From Struthio camelus (lineage: Eukaryota > Chordata > Aves > Struthioniformes > Struthionidae): a stretch of 64,000 nt of DNA. Of this stretch, positions 38,570-47,394 are shown one piece after another (within the stretch, counting starts at the first letter, position 1; each line of letters opens with the position of its first letter). The stretch covers positions 2,293,501 to 2,357,500 of the forward strand of contig NC_090953.1 of the NCBI RefSeq assembly GCF_040807025.1, given 5' to 3'. The notes below the pieces were generated by a model. The model was given only the letters and a program-made list of their open reading frames with translations. It had not been told where the DNA came from and did no database searches. The translations under genes were made by a program, and so were the position numbers.

Positions 38570-39113
38570 GCGGCTTCTTAAAGTCGGCTTTTATTAAAGA
38601 ACAAAAATCACGTACAGAGGTTCCTCTCCCCAAACCGGGCGAGCGTTTTGTTTTCTCTGTCTCCGGAGTCGCGAACCGCCCGTTAAAGTGCTGTTACATC
38701 CATAAATTTACAAGGGGGTGGTGAGGGAGGAAGGGGGCCCGAGGGGGAAAATAAATATACATCATAAATAAATAAAAATCCAACAAATACTGTACCAAGA
38801 GAATCACAGTACATTTATATCCATTGCACATAGCCACTTTTGTTTCCAGTCTGGACAAGGGTTGAAGAAGCGGACACACAGGGAGGGGGGGGAAGACGCG
38901 GAGCGGGGCGCGCCGGGCCCGCGGGCGGAGGTGGGGGCCCGGCGGCCCCCCCAGCCCGCCCGGGGCCGCTCCCCGCCGTATTGCCAGTCCGAGGAAGGCC
39001 GAGCTCCGAGTCCTCTATGTACAACGTCTCCTCGTGGAAATGGCTTGTGTGGGCTCTGCCCGCGGCTGCGGGCGCGCCGCGGGGCGCATGGCTTCGGGGG
39101 GCCGGGGGGGGGC
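38570..39113 (-). other. SKOR1: SKOR1 3'UTR
   Basis: Sequence between the stop codon and the AATAAA signal. The half next to the stop is extremely GC-rich; the distal half is AT-rich and holds an AU-rich element (three ATTTA pentamers at 38752-38773 in transcript sense), suggesting regulated mRNA stability. Confidence 0.75.
38590..38595 (-). terminator. SKOR1: SKOR1 poly(A) signal AATAAA
   Basis: The minus strand reads CTTTAATAAAAGCC. It is the first canonical AATAAA downstream of the SKOR1 stop codon, about 520 bases away. Cleavage would fall near 38565-38580. Confidence 0.75.
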
Positions 39114-39211
39114 TCACTGGGGCAGCAGCGGCGGCTTGAAGGAGCAGTTCCCCGTGCAGTGCCGCGGGGTCAGCATTTTGCAGGAGAAGTGGTGCAGCGC
39201 GTCGTGGGCCT
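39114..39211 (-). CDS. SKOR1: SKOR1 last coding exon
   Basis: 98 nt including TGA at 39116-39114. Acceptor CTTTGCAG|AGGCC. It encodes EAHDALHHFSCKMLTPRHCT and then GNCSFKPPLLPQ. This Cys/His-containing tail is strongly conserved in SKOR1. Confidence 0.95.
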
Positions 39212-41997
39212 CTGCAAAGCCACGGAGCCGTCACCGCCGGCCGGGCCCCGCTCCCCCCGGCCGCGCTGCAGGGGGGGGCATCGGGCTGCGCCCCTCCATT
39301 CCCACCCCCTCTTCCTGCCCAGGTACCTTTCAACTTCTGCTGGATGGCGTAGCGCGCCTTCCTCTCCTGGTCCAGCTCGTTACACAGCGTATCTGGGATG
39401 GGGGAAACGCATCACACCGCGCCGGGGGGGACCTGCAGTGCGGCCGCCCCATCGGGGGACACCGACGGCGGGGGGCCGGGGCGCTGCGGGGCAAGACGGC
39501 AGTGCGCTCGTTTGCAGCGCCGGGGAGCAACGGCCGGAACGGCGCTGGGAGGCAGATGGATACGGGCGGGATTAACGCAAACTTGGGCATTACTTCCCAG
39601 GTAATTTTACGCCTCGATTTTTAATTTAGGCACCGTGGAAATTGCTGCGATAGGAAGGTTCATTCGCTCCTGCGTAATGATGCCTCGCAGCCGTTTGCGG
39701 GGCGGCTCGCAATTCCGAGGCTAATCAGAGTGCACAAAAGGATATTGAATAAAAAAAAAAAAAAAAAAAAAGCCCAGTAATAATTGCCGGATCGCCTCGG
39801 CAGTGGGCGGGCAGGCCGGGCCGGGCCGGGCCGGGCCTTACCTCGGACGATCTGCAGCTGCTGCACCATCTCCTCGCGGTACGCCAGCTCCCGCTTCATC
39901 TGGTCCTGGAAGTTATCTGCGGGGCAGGACGGGTGAGCGCGGCCCGGGCCCGGCCCGCGGGGCTGCGCGGCCCTGCGCGCCGCCGAGCGGCTCCGGGAGG
40001 GGGGCCGGTACCTTTCAGGCTCTGGAAGTCCCGCTCCAGCTTCTTCCTCAGCTCCATTTGCTCCAGGACCAGTTTTTGCAACTCGTCTGTTTAAAAATAC
40101 ATCGCGGGATTGAGGGGAGCCCGCACTTTTCCATATGGAGGCGGCTCAGCGCGGCGCTAATCGCATTACATTACATTAATCACAGGAGTTAATCACTCCT
40201 GCAGAAAACATAAATACCTCGAGCCGCGAGGAGAGGCCGGGGCTCCCCCCGCCCGCCCCCGCGGCGGGAGGGGCGGCCGCCACGGGCGCCGTCGGGGCGC
40301 GGAGCGCCGTCGGGCCGGGCGCCCCCTCCCCTCCCGCCCCGCCGCCTCACCTCGGGCCAGGTTTTCGATGTCTTTCTCCACGAGTTGCGTCCCCGAGACG
40401 TCGAGGCCGAGGCCGTCCTCTCCTGGGGGTGGGGGGGTCAGAGCGCGCTCAGAGCCGCGGCTCCGCGGGCCGCGCACGGCCCCGCCGCTGCCCGCCGAGG
40501 CGCCCGCTCCGTCGGAGGCCGGCGGGCAAGGGGCGGTCGGGGCCGCGGCAAAGCCTGGAGCGGCGCTTACCTCTGTCAGTATTTACAGGGCTCGGATGCG
40601 AGACATTCCTTTGGTCCTGATAGGATTTTCTGGTCTCTAAATCCTCTGCTGTCGAGTGATTGTCTTCTTTATCTTGCTCTTAAAGTTAATAAACCGATTT
40701 TCAACCATAAGCAATGAAAGTATGGTCCTGATATATCCTTAATTACATAATTAAGGACAAAGTCCTCGTTAAAACCTTCTTAGCGAACATCCTAATCGCT
40801 TTGCCATTGGAAAGTAGCTTGCTGGCAGGAGCTTTGCCCCGAGGTGCCGCGCGGTCCCCGCGCACGCCGGGCCCGGGCGAGGCCCGCGAAGCACCTTCCC
40901 CGCTCGGGGCTCCCGGGCCTGCCGCCCCCCCGCCGCCGACGGCCGCGGCGGCAGCTACCCCGCGCCCTCCCCCCGCCAGAAACCGTTTGCATCGCTTTTC
41001 GCCCCAAAGCCCGCAAAACGAAAGCGGCGGCCCGGGTGCCCCGCCGGGGCCGAGCAGCCGGTGGACGCGGCGCCCGTGGCCCTGCCCTCGATTTGCACCG
41101 GCCTCCTTCCCCCCCCGCAACCCAGAGCCGCGGCCCGGGGACACCGGCCGCCGCGGGGGCCCCCGACCGCGATTTTACCCTTGGCCTCGGCGTGGCACAG
41201 GAAGGCGGCCGAGGCTCCCAGGGAGGCGGCGGTCTTCAGCGGCGGCGGCTGCTCGCCCCTGTCCTGCGCGTACACCTGCAAAACAGCGAGTGAGCGGCCG
41301 GCGGGGCGCAGCGGGGCCCCGGCCCCCCCCCCCGGGCAGAGCCGCCCACGCCGCCCGGCCCCGCACCTCGTAGGCGCCGCGGCTGCTGCTCCTCTCGGGG
41401 CTGCCGTCGGGCGGCTGGCTCCCCTCCTCGGCCGCCGCCTCGCCCGCTGCCTCCTCGGGCCCTTCGGCCGCGGCGGGCAGCGGCGGCGGCTCGTCGGCTC
41501 CGGGCAGCAGCTGCGGCGGCGGCGGCAGCTCCGGCTCTTCCGAGGGGGCGGCGGCGGCGGCGTCCTCTTCCTCGTCCTCCGGGAAGCGGTTGGACTCCAC
41601 GTCCACCTCGGGCTCCTCGGCCGTGTCCCCCCCCGGGGAGAGCGAGCGGTAGCTGGAGCTGCCCTCGCTGAGGAAGTCCGGGGAGAGGTAGCCGGGGCCG
41701 CGGGCGGCCGCGCCGCCGTACGCCTCGCGGGTGCCGTAGAGCTTGGCGATGCTCTCCGTGTCCTTCACCACGGGCCGGAAGGCGGAGAGGTAACTGCCCT
41801 TCCTGGGCAGGGGCAGCGGGGGGAGCAGGGCCTCGTCCCCGGAGCGCTCCTCCTCGCCGGCCGCCCGCGACAGCGCGCTGGAGCAGCGCTCGCCGTCCGC
41901 CCCGGAGCCCTCCTGGGGCGTCGCGCTGCTCCGCCCGCTGCCCGACGGCTCCGAGCCCTCCAGCTCGCCGTGCCGCCCCGCCAGGCCCGGCGGCTCG

Positions 41998-42036
<39 letters not shown>

Positions 42037-43334
42037 ACGGCCGTGGCCGCCGCCTTGGCCTGGCTCTGCGCCGGGTAGGGCGGCACGGGGAGGCTGCCGG
42101 CGGCCGGCCAGAACATGGGGAAGGAGGGGTAGACGCCGCTGTCCTTGGCGGCGCCGGGCTGGTGGGGCGGCTGCGCCGGCTGGTGCGGGTGCGGGGGCCC
42201 CCAAAACATGCCCGAGGGCAGCGCGCCGCCCTTGCCCGGCTCGCCGCCGCCCGCGCCGCCCAGCGCCTCCTCCTGCTTCTTGGGGCACAGTCCGAAGGCG
42301 GCGGCCGGGAAGCCGTAGGGATGGGGGAAGAGCGGCGGCGGCAGCTTCTGCAGCATGCCGAAGCCCTTGCTGGGCACCGGGATCACCGGGTAGCTGCGCA
42401 CCGCGCCCGCGCCGCCGTGCGCGCCCGCCGCGCCGCCGTGCGCCGCCGGCAGGCTCAGCGCGCCGCGCTCGCCCGCCGGCTCCTGCCCGCTGCACCGCAG
42501 GCTCTTGTGCACCGGGGCCAGCTCGGCGCCGGCCGGCGGCGGCGGGTGCAGCGCGGCCTTGGCGGCCGGCGAGCTGCCGCCGGGGCCGCTGGCGGCCGCC
42601 CCTTGCAGGGAGAAGGTCCGCTTGCGGGTGCCGCCGTTGAACATGGCCTTGACATCCTCCCAGGCGTGCGAGAGCTCCTCCGTGGCCGTCTTGTCGCTGA
42701 GCTTGAGGTGGCGGCGCCAGGAGTTGAAGTTGGCGGCGTCGGGCTGCGTGTACTTGGAGTCCGGGGTGCGGTGCGAGTGGAAGATGAACTTGTTGGGCGA
42801 GAAGTACATGCTGCAGTAGCTGCACTTGATGCACTTGGCGCGGGAGCTGTTGTAGCGCGCCGGGATGAAGCTGCCCCGCGAGCCCCAGGCGCACTCGTGC
42901 ACCACGTCGAAGGCGAAGTTCTCGGGCAGCTTGGGCGGCTTGTGCTCGCCCAGGAAGGACTTGCAGAGCCGCTCCGCCTCCCGCTTGGTGATCATGCCGC
43001 AGCGGCGGGAGGAGATGGGCATGGCCCCGGCCCGCCGCAGGATCTCCAGCTGCACCGGCGTGCACTGCACGCAGGTGATGCCCAGGGCCACCCGCCGGTT
43101 GTGGATCTCATTGTAGCTGTAATTCTTGAGCAGCGTGTTGGAGATCTGCGCCAGGCACAGCCGCTCCTGCCCGTCGATGACTAGGGACACGATGGGCACT
43201 CCGTACAGAGAGGTCTCACCCACTTGGTTGGGCTTGAGGGTATTGGAGCCCTGGTACGGCTGCAGCTCTTGCTTTGAATTTGGGGAGGAGCTTGCATCTC
43301 TCCCATTTCCCATCTGACTGGCGATCGCCTCCAT
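39114..43334 (-). CDS. SKOR1: SKOR1 (SKI family transcriptional corepressor 1), complete CDS, 8 coding exons
   Basis: Coding exons on the minus strand: 43334-41367, 41275-41179, 40678-40571, 40422-40351, 40086-40012, 39916-39842, 39392-39327 and 39211-39114. All junctions are GT/AG, and the parts sum to 2559 nt (852 residues plus TGA). The N-terminus (MEAIASQ...SSSPNSKQELQPY) and GETSLYGVP distinguish SKOR1 from SKOR2. Residues about 40-130 form the SKI/DACH homology domain and about 138-232 the SAND-like SMAD4-binding domain with its Cys/His cluster (HECAWG, CIKCSYC, HSH). A long low-complexity region follows (Pro/Ala/Gly, an 11-Ala run from about 436, acidic patches near 580), then a C-terminal coiled coil (about 737-830). 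SKOR1 is a nuclear corepressor that binds LBX1 and SMADs and recruits histone deacetylases; it is best known in dorsal spinal cord and Purkinje-lineage neurons. The human protein is about 965 residues; the difference lies in the low-complexity middle. The start has G at -3 and +4, a strong Kozak context. Confidence 0.95.
39327..39392 (-). CDS. SKOR1: SKOR1 coding exon 8 (coiled coil module)
   Basis: 66 nt, phase 1 to 1. Acceptor ATCCCAG|ATACG, donor TTGAAAG|GTACCT. It encodes DTLCNELDQERKARYAIQQK and then LK. Confidence 0.95.
39842..39916 (-). CDS. SKOR1: SKOR1 coding exon 7 (coiled coil module)
   Basis: 75 nt, phase 1 to 1, the same length as exon 6. Acceptor CGCAG|ATAAC, donor GTCCGAG|GTAAGG. 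It encodes DNFQDQMKRELAYREEMVQQ and then LQIVR. Confidence 0.95.
40012..40086 (-). CDS. SKOR1: SKOR1 coding exon 6 (coiled coil module)
   Basis: 75 nt, phase 1 to 1. Acceptor TTTAAACAG|ACGAG, donor CTGAAAG|GTACCG. It encodes DELQKLVLEQMELRKKLERD and then FQSLK, a 25-residue heptad-rich unit. Confidence 0.95.
40351..40422 (-). CDS. SKOR1: SKOR1 coding exon 5 (start of coiled coil)
   Basis: 72 nt, phase 1 to 1. Acceptor CCCCCAG|GAGAGG, donor CCCGAG|GTGAGG. It encodes GEDGLGLDVSGTQLVEKDIE and then NLAR, entering the coiled coil at about VEKDIEN. Confidence 0.93.
40571..40678 (-). CDS. SKOR1: SKOR1 coding exon 4
   Basis: 108 nt, phase 1 to 1. Acceptor CTTTAAG|AGCAAG, donor CAGAG|GTAAGCG. It encodes EQDKEDNHSTAEDLETRKSY and continues to ...SPVNTDR, very close to the mammalian SKOR1 segment, which confirms the exon despite its AT-rich setting. 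Confidence 0.9.
41179..41275 (-). CDS. SKOR1: SKOR1 coding exon 3
   Basis: 97 nt, residues 657-688 plus one base. Acceptor TTTTGCAG|GTGTACG, donor GCCAAGG|GTAAAAT. It begins VYAQDRGEQ, and its ASFLCTPEGK-like end is represented here as AAFLCHAEAK. This is the exon that shifts the phase from 0 to 1. Confidence 0.88.
41367..43334 (-). CDS. SKOR1: SKOR1 coding exon 2: SKI/DACH and SAND-like domains plus disordered middle
   Basis: 656 codons, phase 0 at both ends. The exon itself begins at 43351 after the acceptor TTTTGCAG (17 nt of 5'UTR precede the ATG). It ends at ...GGCGCCTACGAG|GTGCGG. It carries both globular domains and the entire low-complexity region. Codon third positions are overwhelmingly G or C, which leaves long open frames on the antisense strand. 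Confidence 0.95.
41998..42030 (-). repeat. SKOR1: (GCC)11 trinucleotide repeat encoding the SKOR1 alanine tract
   Basis: Eleven uninterrupted GCC units on the plus strand give eleven alanines (about residues 436-446) directly after three valines. Pure codon runs such as this are length-variable, so the exact count may differ among individuals. Confidence 0.9.
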
Positions 43335-44159
43335 TCCCCCCCAAAACGCCCCTGCAAAACAAAATCGGGAAAAGGCGCAGGTTAGGAGCGCTCCCGGGGC
43401 CCCGCCGAGGGCGCCCGCCGCCGCCACCGCCGCGCCCGGCCCGGCCCGGCCGCCCCCGCTCCGCATCCGCGCAGGCCGGGCCGGCCCGCCGCCGTGCTCG
43501 GCGCTGCGCACCCGCTGCCCAAGCCCCGCCAGGCGCTGCAGCACCCCGCTCCCCGGCCGGCGAGATTTACGCCTGTGCCCGAGGGCTGCGCCCGCAGCAC
43601 CGCGCCGGTCGGACCGGCCCTGGCCGCCGCCACGGCGGAGACCGCGGCTCCGGGCAGAGCTCCGCGCAGCGCGGGTACGAGCGGCCGGGCCGGGCCGGCC
43701 CCCGCGCACCTTCCGCCCGCCGCCGCGGCCCTTTGTGCCGGCTCGCCGAGCCGTGCCGGCCCGGCCGCCCGTTGCGGCGAGCCCCGGGCGGGCTCCAACG
43801 AAACGCGCCGCTGGCGGAGGCCGGCGCGTCCCGCCGCGGAGCGGGGCGCAGCCCGGCGCCGGGCCGGACCTTGCCGCGGGGAGCCGGGAGCGGGGCCGGC
43901 GGGAGCGGGGGGCCGGGAGCCCCTTTGTCGCGGCTCCGCAAGGCGATTAGGAGCGGGCGGATTACGGGGCCGGGGCGCTTAAGACCTGCAGCACGTAAAG
44001 AGCAGAAGGGAAACGAGCGAGGCAAATTGGCTTAGCGAGGAGGGCTCACGGCATTAAGCCGCTTCCGTGGTAATTACACGAAATAACGGGGAGCGGCTCC
44101 CGAAAACGCGCCCCGACCGCCCTCGCCCCCCCCGCTCCTCCCCCCGGCTCCGCACTTAC

Positions 44160-44420
44160 CCGCAGCCGCGCCACAAAGCCCGGCTGGACGTGAAAGCGGC
44201 GCGGTGTCCCGGGGTCTAGGGGCTGCCAGGCAGCGCCGCCGCTCCGCAGCCCGGCGCCGGGGCCGCCATCAGCCGCGGAGGCGGGAGGTTGGGGGGGGGG
44301 GGGGACGGAGGAGGTGGAGGGGGGCGCCGCGGTAGGCAGGCTGCGCGGAGCGGCGCGGAGCAGCGCGCAGCAGGGGCGCCCCGTCCCCGCGGCGCCGAGC
44401 GCGGAGCCCTTACCGTGGGC
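44160..44420 (-). other. SKOR1: SKOR1 noncoding first exon region (two alternative donors)
   Basis: Minus-strand splice donors GCTGCGG|GTAAGTGC (GT at 44159-44158) and GCCCACG|GTAAGGGC (GT at 44413-44412) could both splice to the acceptor before 43351. Which is used, and the transcription start, cannot be read from sequence. The intron after the first would be 808 bp. A third donor, TCTCCAA|GTAAGGAT, lies at 44645-44644. Confidence 0.5.
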
Positions 44421-44748
44421 ACGTCGCTGGCCGCGCCGCGCCTGCGGAGGTGCCGGGGCGGCGGCGGGCGGAGCGGCGGCGGCGGCGGCGGCTCGGCTGC
44501 GGGCGGCGGGAGGCGCGGAGCCGCGGCGGGCAGGTGAGGAGTTTCATGAACGCTCCGGGGCTGCCGCCCGCCCGCGTCCGCCCGTGCCGAGATGCAACAA
44601 GAGCAGTGACCACCCGCGCCACCGAGGGAGGATCCGGATCCTTACTTGGAGACGCTGCACATTGATCCGGTGACAGCTAAAATAACGGGAAGACACACCC
44701 ACTTAGCACCAGCATATTTACATTAACTGCCTCCGGGACCCCGCGGAC

Positions 44749-44777
44749 GTCAATCACCGATGCGCTCCAGTCAATCA
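44749..44777 (-). promoter_or_regulatory. SKOR1: Paired PBX/MEIS-type sites (TGATTGAC x2)
   Basis: The minus strand reads TGATTGAC twice in direct orientation (44777-44770 and 44756-44749), 21 bp apart. TGATTGAC is the PBX-MEIS/PREP composite core (TGAT plus TGAC). An additional MEIS-type TGACAG lies at 44671-44676 on the plus strand. The location is just upstream of the candidate first exons. Confidence 0.5.
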
Positions 44778-45371
44778 CGGCGCTGCTTTAAGGCACAGCG
44801 GCGCGGGGCGGGGGGGGGGGGGGGGTGAGGGGCGCGGGGGGCCGCAGGCGAGCGGGGACCCGCCCGGGCTGGCCAAGGTAAGAGCGCGGCCCGGGGCCCG
44901 GTCCGCACCTGCGCCGCGCTCCGCTCCGCTCCGCGCAGCCCGCGGCTCCGGCGGGGCCGCCGCCCGGCCAGGCACGGCGGGCGGCGGGGGCACCGCCGGG
45001 GGGGGGGAGATATTGGGGGGAAGGCACGGCTCGTTGAAAGTTTGCGGGGGGCTCGGGGAGCAACGAAAGGAGGCGCCGCGTTGGGGCGGCGGACGGGGCC
45101 CATCGAAACCGCGGCCGCGCCGCCGCCGCCCGCCCGCCCGCCGCGCCGGGGCAGCGCAGCCGCGGCCCGGGGGGGCTCCCCGGGCCCGCAACGAAATCGC
45201 CGGGCGGCGGCGACGGCGGCGGCCGCGGCCGCGTTTTTCGTTCGCCGCGGGGGCCCCCTTCCACGCGGCAGGGCCGCGGCCGCGGAGCGGCTCCGCGCAC
45301 CCTCCTCCCCCTCCCGGCGCTGCCGCGGCCCCGGCTGCCAGCCCGCGTGGGCTCCCGCGCCGCGCCCGTCA

Positions 45372-45460
45372 CGGACACGTTAATTAAACTGTAATTAATC
45401 ATCGCGTCCGGCCCCGATCGGAGCAATTACACTGATCAAACAGAAGTTAATAACGGCGCG
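45372..45460. promoter_or_regulatory. AT-rich homeodomain-motif block upstream of SKOR1
   Basis: In otherwise GC-rich DNA there is TTAATTAA (45380-45387, palindromic), TAATTAAT (45392-45399), CAATTA and TGATCAAA (a TCF/LEF-like site). An abrupt AT-rich island of this kind next to a developmental gene is typical of a conserved noncoding element. Confidence 0.4.
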
Positions 45461-45833
45461 CCGCGCCCCCACCTCTCACTTTTGTCACCCGCCCCCGCCA
45501 GCGCGGCCGGGATGGCCGGGAGGATGCGACGCATCCGCCGCGGCCCGCAACGCGGGCGCGGAGATGCCGATCGCCTCCGCGCTCCTCGGGCACCGCGGCT
45601 GGGCCGGCCCCGGCCCCGGCCCCCTCGCTGCCCCGGCCTCCCCGGGCAGCGCGGCCGCTCCGCGGGGCTCCGCGCACCCCGCGCATCCCGCCGCGGGGTC
45701 CCGCGAGGCCCCGTCGGGCCGGGCGGACGCGGGCCGGGGTCCTGCCGGCCGGGCCTTGCGGCGCGGCCTTTTCGCACGGATCACAGTCCATGTCGGTAAT
45801 TATTCCTCGCCTTTTAATTATTTAAAGCCCCCC

Positions 45834-45868
45834 CCCCCCACCACCACCACCACACACACATACACAGG
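45834..45868. repeat. C-run, (CCA)n and (CA)n compound simple repeat
   Basis: A C-tract followed by CCACCACCACCACC and then CACACACATACACA, in the SKOR1 5' flank. Confidence 0.85.
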
Positions 45869-46344
45869 CGGCTGCTGCGGGCGCAGACCGGGCGGACTGA
45901 GGAGCCGCCGAGGGCTCGGGCCCGGGCAGACCCCGCCGCCGTCGGGGTGCCCCGGCCCCGTGGGGCTGGGGGGGCCGCTGCCTCCTCCCGCTGCGGGGTT
46001 TCGCTGTCGTCCCCGGGCCGATAAATACCGGGCTGGCTGCGGGAGTTGCGGGGTCCGTCTGCGGTGGACGCGGGGCTGCGAGGGGCCGGGGCGGCCCGTC
46101 GGGGGACCCGAGGGGAGCTGCGCCCGGCCACCCCTGCCCTGCCCGTCCCCGGGTCCTGCCCCAGGCCTTGCGGCCGAGCCCGGCCGGCCCTGCTCCCCGG
46201 CCCGGCTGCTCGGGCCGGCGCAGCGGAGCCCGCTCGCCCCGACGGCCCTGCCGGCAGCCGGAGCCCCGGGGCCGGAGGCGGGGAGCTCCGCGGCCGGCCC
46301 CGCCGCTCCGGCCGCTCTCCCTGCCGGCTCCCCGCTCCTTGCAG

Positions 46345-46560
46345 CCGCCGTATCTTTTAACAGTTGAATTGACTGCAGTTTTTGTCAGTTAATTAGGTTT
46401 AATTTACATAATTAGTACAGTATAAAGAGTATTGGGGATAATCAGGAGGTACGTCTCGCTTACTGTGTAAACACGGATTCGGAATTAAAAATCAGATGTA
46501 ATTAAGGCGTGTGCGCGCGGCTTTTAATTGTAATGAATTTCTAATTAAGGCTCAACGATC
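46345..46560. promoter_or_regulatory. Candidate SKOR1 enhancer with four TAATTA motifs
   Basis: A 215-bp AT-rich block in GC-rich flanks carries TAATTA at 46390, 46409, 46499 and 46542, further TTTAAT/AATTG cores, a GGATAATC bicoid-type site (about 46435) and GTAAACA (a forkhead core, 46467). This is about 1.5-2.4 kb upstream of the first-exon candidates. It could serve SKOR1 as a homeodomain-responsive enhancer; conservation must be tested. Confidence 0.45.
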
Positions 46561-46774
46561 GCCGCACGCGAGAGCCGGGACGTTTGCGGGAGTCGCCGCC
46601 GCCCCGAGGGCGCGCCGGGGGCTGCGGGCCGGGCGCAGGGTGCGCGGCCGCGGAAGGGCCGCGGCGGGCAGCGGAGCGGGGCGGGCCCCGGCCGCGAGGG
46701 TTGCGGCGGGCAGGGCGGTGCCCCCCGACGGGCCCCGACGGGCCCCCGGCCGGCGCCGCTCGCGGGCGAGGCCG

Positions 46775-47200
46775 GCGGATAATTTAGGTTAAAACTTAGG
46801 GAGCCGTGTCACGGGTGTATAAATAAATAATCACCCGGGGACGGCCGCGAAAGGCCCTTCTCTCCTGGAGGGCTGTGCCGAGATTGCCACATAAATCACG
46901 GCGGTCTAATTCAGTGGAAGTTTAATAAACGCCTCCTATTGGAAATGAATGTTCCCCATTTAACAGTTGTATCAGCACCATATAAAACCATGACCCCAAT
47001 AAATTTAATTTTAGAGGCCGATCAATCCGGGCTTCTCTCTATCGATCCGCAGCGGCTCTGCGCATTTACAGCCTCTTCCGCGGCCCTTCCCGGGGAGGCG
47101 GGGGGGAAATAGCGTTTCGATTAGACTCTTTATTAGGAAAAGATTGCTCCGAGAGGCCTGAAAATTAAACGGTGACATTTTAATTACTGGACATTGACAA
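46775..47200. promoter_or_regulatory. Second candidate conserved noncoding block upstream of SKOR1
   Basis: About 400 bp of AT-rich sequence with many developmental factor motifs: TATAAATAAATAAT, CATAAATCA, TTTAATAAAC, CCATATAAAA, GGAAATGAATGTTCC, ATCGAT and TTTTAATTA. It is sharply bounded by GC-rich DNA on both sides. No coding frame is present. Confidence 0.45.
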
Positions 47201-47394
47201 AGGAAGCGGGCGGCGGCTCTCTGCGGGCCGGACACCCTCCCCCGACCCGACGTGCTAAGCACCCCGCGGAGGCCGAGGGGCCGGCAGAGCCCGGCGGCCG
47301 CTGGGGGCCGCGGACCGGCTCCTCCCGGGGCTCCCGACGTGCCACCCCTCGGGGCGCCCCGGGCCCTGCCCTGCGCCCTGGCCCCGCTCCCCGG

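Larger units (their letters stand above)
43360..45360 (-). promoter_or_regulatory. SKOR1: SKOR1 CpG-island promoter region
   Basis: A CpG island runs from the coding exons through 5' exon candidates to about 45.3 kb, with many GC boxes and two long G-runs (44291-44304 and 44810-44825). No TATA box is evident. It is broken at 44690-44790 by a less GC-rich, motif-dense segment, the best candidate for the proximal promoter. Confidence 0.6.

Noticed and set aside
41061..43184. 707-codon open frame on the plus strand across SKOR1 exon 2
   Set aside because: It is the antisense shadow of a GC-rich coding exon whose third positions are nearly all G/C; the translation is Arg/Ala/Gly/Leu-rich filler with no family resemblance.
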